Part shown: positions 1 to 6,409 of the stretch, in pieces
Position numbering within the stretch: the first letter of the stretch is position 1
How the letters are laid out: each line of letters begins with the position of its first letter
Source of the DNA: Bdellovibrionaceae bacterium UBA2466
GTDB taxonomy: Bacteria > Bdellovibrionota > FAC87 > UBA2466
Reading direction: 5' to 3'
DNA length: 6,409 bases
Assembly (NCBI GenBank): GCA_002342225.1
Contig: DDPO01000060.1
Coordinates: 5,229 to 11,637, forward strand
Position numbers and translations under genes: made by a program
Notes under the pieces: model-generated
What the model was told of the DNA's origin: nothing
Databases searched by the model: none
Seen by the model: only the letters and a program-made list of their open reading frames with translations

Positions 1-408
1 CTCGATCTCTTGAACTCTATTCCACTGTCCTTCAATGATTAATTGATTCAATCTCTTTTGCCCCTCTTCAATTGTTTTTAAGGCAGTCTCTAATTCCTGA
101 TTTCCCCTGACTGAGCCCTCTAATTCTCGGACAGCTTTCAAAGAAGTTTCGAGCCTTCCTACCCTCCACTTAGCAATGTCTTCGATTGTTTTGGGGTCCG
201 CAGACGAATATTGGTGCTCTAAGCTCCTTAAAAGGCCCTCGACGTGGTAATCCACCGATTCAATCACTTCTTTTTGTTCCTGTTCACTTAAACGTTCTTG
301 AGGTTTTTTCTTTTTGAGTGCCCGATACTTTTCTTCAAACTCTTTTCTGGCCTCTTCTCGATACTGTTGAATGCCTTTTGTGAGCAAGCTTTTTTGTTGC
401 CCCTCCAT
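1..408 (-). other. Charged, predicted coiled-coil region at the visible C-terminal end
   Basis: From M1854 to the window edge the protein is rich in Glu, Lys, Gln and Arg with regularly spaced leucines (for example EARKEFEEKYRALKKKK, ESVDYHVEGLLRSLEHQY, ALKTIEEGQKRLNQLI). It has only one proline pair and few glycines, consistent with long helices or coiled coil. It continues beyond the window, so its length and the true C-terminus are unknown. Confidence 0.5.
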
Positions 409-3400
409 TTTAGAACGCTCTAAATAGCCTCGACTACTTCCCCACCCGATATAAGCCGCTGTAGATAAGTGATCTAAAAGATGCTCTCCCACTTGCTCAG
501 GAGTCATTCCAGAGAGACCCGATTTGCCATGTCTCGCCCAATGAACAGCCTCTTTGGCAGCGAAATCTGTGCCCATAAAACTGAGCGTTCCTGCTAGCTG
601 GTTTCTGATTCCGGGCTGGCTGAGGCCTGCTGCACCCATGAGGCCATTATTGGCACCAATAGCGGCACTAAATGTAAGTCCAGAATACAAGTTCTCTGTC
701 GCGTCCTCGAAAAAAATTGAGGCCAGCTCAGCCGCTGGTGACATGGGCCCTGTGGCCTTGCCCTGCATCTCCGCTTTTTGTCTTAAAGCCTCCACTCTCT
801 CTTTCCAAGCGTAGGGCCTGAAATAGTAAATTTGTAAATTACCCAAGACTGAAGCAACGGGCATTTCTGACCAAGGCTTGCCGCCGATGAGACGCTTTCC
901 TATTGCTCCCGTCCCATGTCCAGCCCAATGTAAATTTGCAAAAAATTGCGCACTTCCTAAATAGCCATTAAACTCATCCATGTTAAAAACTCTGTCTGTT
1001 AACCTTGTCATTAAGTTATTGGTGTAACCCAAATCTTTGGTCGACTCGACCAACATATCAATATACCCGTCTCCGTTGAGATCGAGCTCTTGTTCTATAT
1101 TCCACTCGAGGACTGCTTTTTTATACTCTTCCTCATTTTTGTCTTTACCTTTAAATCTATCTAGTTCATCAGGATGTACTTTGTGTTTTCGCCAACCTGT
1201 TGGATTGTCAGGGTTGTTTTTAGCCCACTCAATGCGTGACTGGATGTAGCGCTCTCCGAAATATACATTGATTAACTCCCCAGTCACTTTAGCTCCAGAA
1301 CCAATTCCCTGGAAAACGGCCGCAACTTTGGCTCCATGCTGAACTGAGGCCGGAATGGCTTGAACACTTCGAATAAGAGCCATTGCACTTTTTGCGGCAA
1401 TTCTCTGCTGTAAAGTTCCTTTCACTGCCAAATCCCCTAATTTAGCCCATTGTGCTCCTGCGGAGAGCCCCCTTCCCAAGGGGCCAAGAACCGGAATTGA
1501 AGCCGCTGCTATAATAGCATCTGAAATATTGTCGATATTTCGCATCTGAATTTCCATTGCAGCATTATCTGTTTTCATTTTTTCAGATCTGATTCTAGAC
1601 AAAACATCATGAGAATAGTCTTGAGCTTTCATGTCAGTTCCCGGAATTGGGATTGAGCCCGCACCATTTATAAAATTGTCAATATGACGAAGAACATCGT
1701 CAATTCTGCGGGCCTCAACTTTATCAAGTGATTGATTGGTATCCACCAAGGCAGCTAGTTCTGGATCATAAAGATGAAGCATATTGCTGAGCATAGCGTC
1801 GCCAAGATTTCGCCAAGCTCTCCAAAAGCTTTTCATGTCTTTCTGGTTTTTCAAGTAAGCTGTTCTTAGTTGTTGAATTGCGACGAGTCTGCCCTTGAGC
1901 TCATCTTGAATTTGTTGGATGGGTTTAACCTCGTAAGAAAGCTCCAATTTTCCATCGCCTGCGTCTTTATACAAAATTCTTGCAGCCGTTTGGTCCGAAA
2001 CCGGAAACCATTTGTGCTGAGCCTTCTCATTGGAAGGAAGATTGTTAAACTTTCCTATCTCATCACTTTCAAAGCTAAAACGAGATTTTTTTGGCGACAC
2101 ACGAAAAGCCAAGGCTCTTCTTAGCAAAGCATCTTCGAACGCTTTTTGGGGTTCTTTGGGTGGGAGGACGATCTCGATTCCGTCTTCAACTTGGATGCGA
2201 ACTGCGATGGCAGGTAATTTTTTCAAAACGCTCTGTAGCTCTTCTTTGCTGGTCAATTTTGCATTCGGTTGAATCACAAGTTCATTTGTGACAGGGTCAT
2301 AAACGAGCCCCATCCCTTTGAGCTGTTCAATTGCGTTTTTCAAATCGGAGCTAGCTACAGGAGGAGACTTCATTGCAGGGGTTATGTTGCGACTCACTTC
2401 GGGCTTTAACTGATCTTGGCCTAGGCCTATTCGGACGTGTTGAGTTGCTGCAGAATCGAAGAAAGCTTGCGCCTTTTTAGGATCTGCTGAAAGACTTATC
2501 GGCATTTGTTGTTGACGATAAGCCCTCACCAAATTGTCCTTCAACGCTAAGGCTCTTTCAACCACTTCAGGACGGATTGTTTTCTCTTTTGACATTTCCT
2601 CCACGATAGAATCTAGTCTTTTTTGGGTTGTATCAAACTCCTTGAGAGCCTGAGGAAAAGTTGAAAATGATGGTGGGGTTTCATCAAATAAATGATCCAA
2701 TGCGGCTTGAGACAAAGGAAGTTCAGCCTGTTCTGGATAGCCCGATTCGGTAAATAAACGCTTCATTTCAGCCATAATCATTTCAAAAAGTTTCTCTCGC
2801 TCCACTGAGCCTTTTTGGTATGTTGAATACGCGGTCAGCCGAATGGCCAAGTCCGAATCGGTGTCCTCCCCAATCAACATGAGGGCTTCAGAGACTGCAT
2901 TGAGTTCCGAAGCCCATTCATATTTAGGTTTACTGAAAACCCAAGGCTTCATTTGGGTAGCCAATCGATAATTGATTTCTCTCTGCTGCTGCTTCAAAGA
3001 CAAAGCTTGATTTAACCTTTTTTGCCCCTCTGGATTCAAAGACGCAAAGGCGTCGAGCTCCTCGGCGCTAGGCCTATCCTCTTGTGGCTTTGGTAAAAAT
3101 CTGGAGCCGATAGCAAATGCCTGAAACTCGTTTTGCCTTGCTAGGTGTTTTCTAGTGATAGGTGCAAAAAAGGCCTCTTGTCTTCGACTATCTCCTAATG
3201 GGTAAAATAGGCCAATGCGATCCAAAAACTGTTGAGGCTGACGACTCAAGTTCAAACTTTTGTCGGGGCCTAAATGAGATTCTAATTTGGCTTGAGCTTC
3301 AGTCCACTTTTCTTTTTCATCGTTCGTCAACGCTTCGCCTGCGAGATATTTTGCTTCAACAGCTGCCATCGTTCTAAGGTATGGATCAGAGAGTTTTCGC

Positions 3401-5967
3401 TCAAAAATGACCTGTCTAAGCTTTGGGGAAATACCAGTAAGCTTTCCTAGATACTGATGGGCTTGTTTTAAAACCTCTTGTTCTACTTGAATCTCACTAC
3501 AATTCTTTTTACCCTCACAAATTTTGCTAAGAATTTCTTTCTCTTTCTTTAACTCCGAAAAATAGTAATGGAGATCATAATCACTTTCGTCACGTTCCTG
3601 TTTATCTCTTGAAGTTACCCCTTTCAGTCCCCATTCGTCGAGCAACATGATCCCTAATAATCTTGCACGATCGGCTTCGCTCAAATCTTTAAAGTTCGCT
3701 TTAGAAACCCGCTCTCTAAAATCATGACGGAACTTTTCATAAGCTGAATTGGCCTCTTTTGACATGTATTTGTAACTTCCCATTTCATCAAATAGACCCT
3801 TTAATTCAGGAGCTTTTTGAGTGACAAACCCTGCAACCGATTTAAAAAGTGAGGGGTTTTTCTCATCGAACAAAGCCTCGACGAACTTATCTAGACGTCC
3901 CTGATCAGAAAACATTGAAAGACTTTCTTTTTGAGAGTCAGAAACAGAAAAAGAGTTGTCTTTTGCCAAGTGGTTTAACAAGTCTCTATAGATGGGATCT
4001 AGTTTAGAAATTTTGAGCGCGACTTCGGCATTGTAGGGCAATCCTAATTTTTTTGAAAAAGCTTCAATGGCAGGGATAGATTTTTTAAGCTCTGGATTTG
4101 GCTTTGCAAACAAGTCGACTCTGCTAGGGTCTTTTGAATCATCCGTTCTTAGAGCATCACTCACAGCTCTTTTAAGTCTACCACCCTCAGGCGTATTCCA
4201 TAAGCCATGCTCAGAATGGGTTTGAAGAATTTCTTGAAGCTTATTTGCAGCATCTCGAAAAGGTGTGCCCGATTTACCTTCGAGGGGGTTATCTCTCTCT
4301 TGGGTGCGAAGTTCTGCCATTCTTCGAGAAACGCGCTCTGCCATGTTGTCTGATGGATTTTTTAGCTGAACTTGAATTTTCTCATCACAACGGTAACGTG
4401 TTGCTTCAGGAGAATTAAATATCTCTTTTGCTACTTTAATAAGCTCACGTTCCCCACCCTTGATGGCTCTATCTTTCCACACTCGAGCCTCATCGCCTTG
4501 AACTTTACGCCCAAGAAAAATTTCATAGGCAAAGTCGACGCCTTGTGTATTGCTAGGACTATCGGGCTCTTCAGCAACTTTTTTGGCCTCTTCGCTCTGC
4601 CGTATTTGCTCTACCGCTTGCCAGAGATCTACTTCATAATTTTTCACTTTCTGAACCCATTCTTGAATTTTGGATTCGTCATCGCTCCCTTTGTTACCTT
4701 TCAAAAACTGCTGATAGGCCCAAGTGATAACGGGAGTGATGTTATCCATAGGGACCGGTGTTATTTTCCCAGCCAAATTGGAAGAGTCATGCACTAGGTT
4801 TTCTCTTTGTAAGCCAAGAGCTTCAGCGATATTTTGTCTGGCTGTTTCTAAGTGTTTTATATCTGCACTGTTTGAAGGAGAAGCTTTGAGCCTTACCGAA
4901 TCGGTGATTAAATTTCCAAGAACAGGATTTACAAGATACTGAAAAGTGTTTTGATAGGAGCCGGCTGTAAAATCTTCGTAAAAACTTAAAAGTCCTCGGT
5001 CATTATCTTTGAGCTCTGCCCCGTCTTTTCCCTTCAGCGAAATCACTTTATCAATTTGTTCTTTGAACTCTGGAGTGAGAACCAATTCCTTTTTTCCTGC
5101 CTCAAGGTTTTCTTCATTGGTCTTAGTCTGATTAAAAATCGCGAAAAGAAAATCTAGAATCTCAGGATTGTTTGCATGTGTTTCCTGAAGTGTTTTAAGA
5201 TCAGAAACGACTTTCAACATCACCTTGTTTTTGGCCCGCTCCTGAGCCTGTTTTTCAGCATCCCCCGAACACTCTAAACCAAATTTCTTAACCTCATCGC
5301 TCCCGAAATTTGTATAGTCATTCAGCTTTTTGTCGTTCGATTCCAACCACGTCTTAAGCAACTCAATGTTTTCTCTTTTTCCAACCTTTCCCAATGAGCA
5401 CAAAAAAGCTTCCGACAAACCTCGACGAAAATCGGAGTCGTGAGCCGCTTTGTAAACCCACCCTTTAGGATAATGTTGCACATAACTATTGCCCGAACCG
5501 GGGCTCTGGCCGTAATTGCGAGAAGTCGTGGGAAGGCTGTACTTGGTTTCCGTGGGTCCCCAAGTGGCTATTCTTAAAATGGAGCGCTTTTTTGTGCCCT
5601 TAAGATTAGGAATTTGGCTTTGATCAAAAGATGCGTCTGACAGAGGAGCAAAGTATCTTCCTGTAGCGGTCAGAAAGCTCGAGGGTTGTCCGGACAGTGG
5701 ATTAGATGGGCCATAAGTTTTGTAGAAATCATCAGTCGAAGGACATTTTTCTGAGAACTGAGCTCGGGGTCCTTTGTTTGACTCGGAAGGTCGGGAATGA
5801 ACTGTATGATCTTTTTCGTCGGCCCAGAGATCGCGCGGGAACGAATAAAGGCCGCCTAAGAAAACACCTATGCTTAGAAACAAAAGAACTTTTCTAAAAG
5901 TTGCTCTCAGGTTCGTCACTTTTGAGCCCCTAGAGTTTTTTAAATTATCCATCACTTTAAAGTTCAT
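1..5967 (-). CDS. Giant exported protein of unknown function with DUF4214-like repeats (partial, C-terminus outside window)
   Basis: One frame stays open for 1989 codons and continues past the left edge, giving at least about 220 kDa. An in-frame TGA at 5983-5985 lies just upstream, so ATG 5967 is the outermost start; a GTG at 5919 has a better ribosome site. A basic segment, a hydrophobic core (about residues 27-43) and an LWA|DE cleavage site (A49) indicate Sec export. The mature protein is mostly charged and helical. Two adjacent segments at 414-462 and 477-527 share the DUF4214 pattern, a domain known from secreted and surface proteins. Residues 1480-1570 and about 1759-1805 are Gly/Ala-rich and apolar, with an acidic DLNGDGYIDMLVE loop between them at 1629-1641. 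From 1854 on, Lys/Glu/Gln-rich helices suggest coiled coil. There are only six cysteines (75, 190, 233, 527, 817, 823). I recognise no catalytic site or whole-length family. Structural, adhesive or effector roles are all possible. The reading frame is certain; the function is not. Confidence 0.93.
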   Translation of the reverse strand, partial: MNFKVMDNLKNSRGSKVTNLRATFRKVLLFLSIGVFLGGLYSFPRDLWADEKDHTVHSRPSESNKGPRAQFSEKCPSTDDFYKTYGPSNPLSGQPSSFLTATGRYFAPLSDASFDQSQIPNLKGTKKRSILRIATWGPTETKYSLPTTSRNYGQSPGSGNSYVQHYPKGWVYKAAHDSDFRRGLSEAFLCSLGKVGKRENIELLKTWLESNDKKLNDYTNFGSDEVKKFGLECSGDAEKQAQERAKNKVMLKVVSDLKTLQETHANNPEILDFLFAIFNQTKTNEENLEAGKKELVLTPEFKEQIDKVISLKGKDGAELKDNDRGLLSFYEDFTAGSYQNTFQYLVNPVLGNLITDSVRLKASPSNSADIKHLETARQNIAEALGLQRENLVHDSSNLAGKITPVPMDNITPVITWAYQQFLKGNKGSDDESKIQEWVQKVKNYEVDLWQAVEQIRQSEEAKKVAEEPDSPSNTQGVDFAYEIFLGRKVQGDEARVWKDRAIKGGERELIKVAKEIFNSPEATRYRCDEKIQVQLKNPSDNMAERVSRRMAELRTQERDNPLEGKSGTPFRDAANKLQEILQTHSEHGLWNTPEGGRLKRAVSDALRTDDSKDPSRVDLFAKPNPELKKSIPAIEAFSKKLGLPYNAEVALKISKLDPIYRDLLNHLAKDNSFSVSDSQKESLSMFSDQGRLDKFVEALFDEKNPSLFKSVAGFVTQKAPELKGLFDEMGSYKYMSKEANSAYEKFRHDFRERVSKANFKDLSEADRARLLGIMLLDEWGLKGVTSRDKQERDESDYDLHYYFSELKKEKEILSKICEGKKNCSEIQVEQEVLKQAHQYLGKLTGISPKLRQVIFERKLSDPYLRTMAAVEAKYLAGEALTNDEKEKWTEAQAKLESHLGPDKSLNLSRQPQQFLDRIGLFYPLGDSRRQEAFFAPITRKHLARQNEFQAFAIGSRFLPKPQEDRPSAEELDAFASLNPEGQKRLNQALSLKQQQREINYRLATQMKPWVFSKPKYEWASELNAVSEALMLIGEDTDSDLAIRLTAYSTYQKGSVEREKLFEMIMAEMKRLFTESGYPEQAELPLSQAALDHLFDETPPSFSTFPQALKEFDTTQKRLDSIVEEMSKEKTIRPEVVERALALKDNLVRAYRQQQMPISLSADPKKAQAFFDSAATQHVRIGLGQDQLKPEVSRNITPAMKSPPVASSDLKNAIEQLKGMGLVYDPVTNELVIQPNAKLTSKEELQSVLKKLPAIAVRIQVEDGIEIVLPPKEPQKAFEDALLRRALAFRVSPKKSRFSFESDEIGKFNNLPSNEKAQHKWFPVSDQTAARILYKDAGDGKLELSYEVKPIQQIQDELKGRLVAIQQLRTAYLKNQKDMKSFWRAWRNLGDAMLSNMLHLYDPELAALVDTNQSLDKVEARRIDDVLRHIDNFINGAGSIPIPGTDMKAQDYSHDVLSRIRSEKMKTDNAAMEIQMRNIDNISDAIIAAASIPVLGPLGRGLSAGAQWAKLGDLAVKGTLQQRIAAKSAMALIRSVQAIPASVQHGAKVAAVFQGIGSGAKVTGELINVYFGERYIQSRIEWAKNNPDNPTGWRKHKVHPDELDRFKGKDKNEEEYKKAVLEWNIEQELDLNGDGYIDMLVESTKDLGYTNNLMTRLTDRVFNMDEFNGYLGSAQFFANLHWAGHGTGAIGKRLIGGKPWSEMPVASVLGNLQIYYFRPYAWKERVEALRQKAEMQGKATGPMSPAAELASIFFEDATENLYSGLTFSAAIGANNGLMGAAGLSQPGIRNQLAGTLSFMGTDFAAKEAVHWARHGKSGLSGMTPEQVGEHLLDHLSTAAYIGWGSSRGYLERSKMEGQQKSLLTKGIQQYREEARKEFEEKYRALKKKKPQERLSEQEQKEVIESVDYHVEGLLRSLEHQYSSADPKTIEDIAKWRVGRLETSLKAVRELEGSVRGNQELETALKTIEEGQKRLNQLIIEGQWNRVQEIE
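1045..1083 (-). other. Acidic calcium-loop-like motif (EF-hand/FG-GAP type)
   Basis: Residues 1629-1641 read DLNGDGYIDMLVE. The spacing D-x-N-x-D-G-x-I-D matches the first nine positions of an EF-hand or dockerin-type loop, and the whole string also resembles the calcium loop of FG-GAP/VCBS propeller repeats. The EF-hand glutamate expected at position 12 is shifted to position 13 (V1640, E1641). It occurs once only. Calcium binding is therefore plausible, in keeping with an exported protein, but not assured. Confidence 0.5.
1258..1530 (-). other. Gly/Ala-rich hydrophobic region of the giant protein
   Basis: Residues 1480-1570 contain several apolar runs: DAIIAAASIPVLGPLG (1483-1498), AMALIRSVQAIPAS (about 1528-1541) and a Gly/Ala-rich run around 1542-1561 (GAKVAAVFQGIGSG). 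They are interspersed with Lys and Arg, so they look like amphipathic or short membrane-active helices rather than classical long transmembrane spans. A comparable apolar stretch occurs at about 1759-1805 (NLYSGLTFSAAIG, GLMGAAGLS). Membrane interaction or a tightly packed helical core are both possible. Confidence 0.45.
4387..4728 (-). repeat. Two tandem DUF4214-like segments within the giant protein
   Basis: Residues 477-527 read as an aromatic helix start (FAYEIFLGR), a short acidic linker, a tryptophan at 497, a variable turn (KGGERE), and a helix ending in IFNSPEA. This follows the DUF4214 pattern known to me: Y..iLGR....e...W....G......A..f..SpE. The preceding segment 414-462 has the same order: AYQQFLKG, DDES, W437, a turn, then AVEQIRQSEEA. 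The key tyrosines (418 and 481) are 63 residues apart, so they look like diverged tandem copies. DUF4214 occurs in secreted, S-layer and calcium-repeat proteins, but its role is not established. The second copy is the stronger match; the first rests mainly on its similarity to the second. Confidence 0.55.
5821..5919 (-). other. Signal peptide region of the giant protein
   Basis: Read from the GTG at 5919, the first residues are TNLRATFRK (basic n-region), then VLLFLSIGVFLGGLYSF (hydrophobic core), then PRDLWA followed by DEKDH. The small residues at -3 and -1 are imperfect (L-W-A, with only -1 small), so signal peptidase I cleavage after A49 (counting from ATG 5967) is likely but the segment could also remain as an N-terminal membrane anchor. 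No lipobox cysteine is present, so it is not a lipoprotein. The following residues are polar and extended, as expected for the start of a mature exported protein. Confidence 0.75.
5927..5931 (-). promoter_or_regulatory. Candidate ribosome binding site (AGGGG) favouring GTG start at 5919
   Basis: On the minus strand AGGGG lies seven bases before GTG 5919, a normal Shine-Dalgarno distance. Neither ATG 5967 (preceded by GGCATTAAAA) nor the in-frame ATG 5952 (codon 6) has a purine-rich site at the right distance. Starting at 5919 also gives a signal peptide with a conventional short n-region (10 residues before the core) rather than 26 residues. The true start may therefore be 5919, shortening the protein by 16 residues. 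Confidence 0.45.
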
Positions 5968-6014
5968 TTTTAATGCCGTGTTTCAGATTGTGAAAACTTC
6001 CAGTCTTCAGGGAC

Positions 6015-6032
6015 TTACAACCGCTTTTGTAA
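6015..6032. promoter_or_regulatory. Perfect dyad TTACAA-N6-TTGTAA, candidate operator
   Basis: Two six-base arms, TTACAA at 6015-6020 and TTGTAA at 6027-6032, are exact inverted complements separated by CCGCTT. The site lies 48 bases upstream of ATG 5967 and about 180 upstream of ATG 6211. The size and symmetry suit a dimeric helix-turn-helix regulator. No T-run follows on either strand and the arms are A/T-rich, so a terminator is unlikely. Confidence 0.35.
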
Positions 6033-6059
6033 ACCGTAAATCCAAGCACTGTCTTATCG

Positions 6060-6090
6060 GTGACGCAACGTCTAAACTTTAAGCTAAAAT
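6060..6090 (+). promoter_or_regulatory. Candidate promoter for the rightward gene
   Basis: TAAAAT at 6085-6090 matches five of six bases of the sigma-70 -10 consensus. GTGACG at 6060-6065 retains the TGAC core of a -35 box, at a long spacing of 19 bases. Transcription would start near 6097, giving a leader of roughly 110 bases before ATG 6211. A short dyad GACG-CAA-CGTC (6062-6072) overlaps the -35. The match is suggestive only. On the minus strand I found no convincing promoter; the best is TTGCGT-N17-TTGGAT, which is weak. Confidence 0.3.
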
Positions 6091-6100
6091 AAAGCTAAAA
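6081..6100. repeat. Direct repeat AAGCTAAAA, 11-base period
   Basis: AAGCTAAAA occurs at 6081-6089 and again at 6092-6100, one helical turn apart. It overlaps the candidate -10 of the rightward gene and is an A/T-rich tract upstream of the giant gene. It could be a tandem regulator site or an UP-like element, or simply A-rich sequence. Confidence 0.35.
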
Positions 6101-6200
6101 ACATGACTCTCATGGTGGGGAAACCTGATCATAGTTTGGTTGTTTTTAAACCCCGCTCTGTTAAACTTAAAAGACTACGAATCAAGCCTTATTTACCGGA

Positions 6201-6207
6201 AGAGGAG
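6201..6207 (+). promoter_or_regulatory. Ribosome binding site of the rightward gene
   Basis: AGAGGAG lies just before ATG 6211, and with the preceding GGA forms a long purine-rich Shine-Dalgarno region. It decides the start: the same frame is open upstream to ATG 6112 and ATG 6103, but neither of those has such a site. Confidence 0.7.
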
Positions 6208-6210
6208 AAC

Positions 6211-6409
6211 ATGAAAAATTATTTCATCTCAATCACTTTGACAGTCGCTTTCCTTGTCTCTCAAAACTTGCATGCAGTGCGCGAAGAGAAAAAAGAATCT
6301 AAAGAAGAAGCTGTTAAAAGAATCGAAGCTTACAAGCCCTCCCAACGATTAGGAGCATACGAAGCCAAAAAAGAAGCCGCTTCTGAAAAAGCCGAGAAAG
6401 AATTCTGGA
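6211..6409 (+). CDS. Exported Lys/Glu-rich protein of unknown function (partial, N-terminus only)
   Basis: Sixty-six codons are visible before the right edge and no stop is reached. The N-terminus is a textbook Sec signal peptide: MKNYF, then an apolar core (ISITLTVAFLVS), then QNLHA with likely cleavage after A22 (L-H-A). No cysteine follows, so it is not a lipoprotein. The mature start is extremely charged and helix-prone (EEKKESKEEA, AKKEAASEKAEKEF), suggesting a coiled-coil or extended periplasmic protein. The strong AGAGGAG site supports ATG 6211. The frame continues upstream to ATG 6103, which would add 36 residues with a basic stretch (KLKRLRIK), but that version lacks a ribosome site and would bury the signal peptide. 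It is divergent from the giant exported protein. I do not recognise the family; too little is visible. Confidence 0.8.
   Translation, partial: MKNYFISITLTVAFLVSQNLHAVREEKKESKEEAVKRIEAYKPSQRLGAYEAKKEAASEKAEKEFW

Noticed and set aside
3165..3173. Homopolymer run as a possible frameshift breaking the giant gene into two
   Set aside because: The codons around the run (GCC TTT TTT GCA) continue in the same frame as both ends of the gene, with coherent protein on both sides.
554..3377. Several plus-strand open frames of 66-86 codons
   Set aside because: All lie opposite the giant coding frame, overlap one another in different frames in places, and encode compositionally odd peptides with no motif. 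They are shadows.
4372..4797. Plus-strand open frame of 141 codons, the longest on that strand
   Set aside because: It lies entirely antisense to the continuous giant gene, has no convincing ribosome site, and its leucine/phenylalanine-rich product is the usual shadow of Glu/Lys-rich codons on the other strand.
5706..6082. Two overlapping plus-strand frames across the start of the giant gene and the intergenic region
   Set aside because: They cover the signal peptide and control region antisense, lack ribosome sites and show no protein-like features.
6117..6154. Possible leader stem-loop (GGGG with CCCC, AACC with GGTT) containing TGATCA
   Set aside because: The arms are short, the internal loop is asymmetric, and there is no T-run or known riboswitch or attenuator signature.
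1..6409. RNA genes, CRISPR arrays, insertion-sequence ends
   Set aside because: No tRNA-like cloverleaf, no regularly spaced repeats and no transposase or terminal inverted repeats were seen. The coding frame accounts for nearly all the sequence.

Overview
This window is almost entirely one very large minus-strand coding sequence. It is open from position 5967 down to position 1 (1989 codons in one uninterrupted frame) and runs off the left edge without a stop. Facing away from it on the right is the start of a second, plus-strand gene (6211 to the right edge). The two are divergent and share one intergenic control region of about 240 bases. Both products begin with a Sec-type signal sequence, so the locus looks dedicated to exported, envelope-located proteins. 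No RNA gene, insertion sequence, CRISPR array or phage-type gene is visible.

The organism is most likely a Gram-negative bacterium with a moderately A+T-rich genome. The style (very large, helical, exported proteins of no obvious family, lysine- and glutamate-rich periplasmic proteins, mixed AGA/CGT arginine codons) would suit Bdellovibrionota or a related deltaproteobacterial-type lineage. This is an impression from composition and protein style, not a proven assignment.

Layout of the giant protein, in residues counted from the ATG at 5967: signal sequence (about 17-49); a cysteine-containing N-terminal region (about 75-240); two tandem segments resembling the DUF4214 fold (414-462 and 477-527); a long helical, charged middle (about 530-1200); a small alpha/beta-looking patch (about 1205-1270); more helix (1270-1475); a Gly/Ala-rich hydrophobic region (1480-1570); a single acidic calcium-loop-like motif (1629-1641); a second Gly-rich apolar stretch (about 1759-1805); and a charged, probably coiled-coil region from 1854 to the window edge. 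No catalytic motif was recognised.

The intergenic region holds a perfect dyad (TTACAA-N6-TTGTAA), a helical-turn-spaced direct repeat (AAGCTAAAA twice) and a candidate promoter for the rightward gene. The two genes may be co-regulated from this region, but nothing in the window states their joint function. The best reading is a divergent pair of secreted proteins built around a large uncharacterised surface or periplasmic protein.
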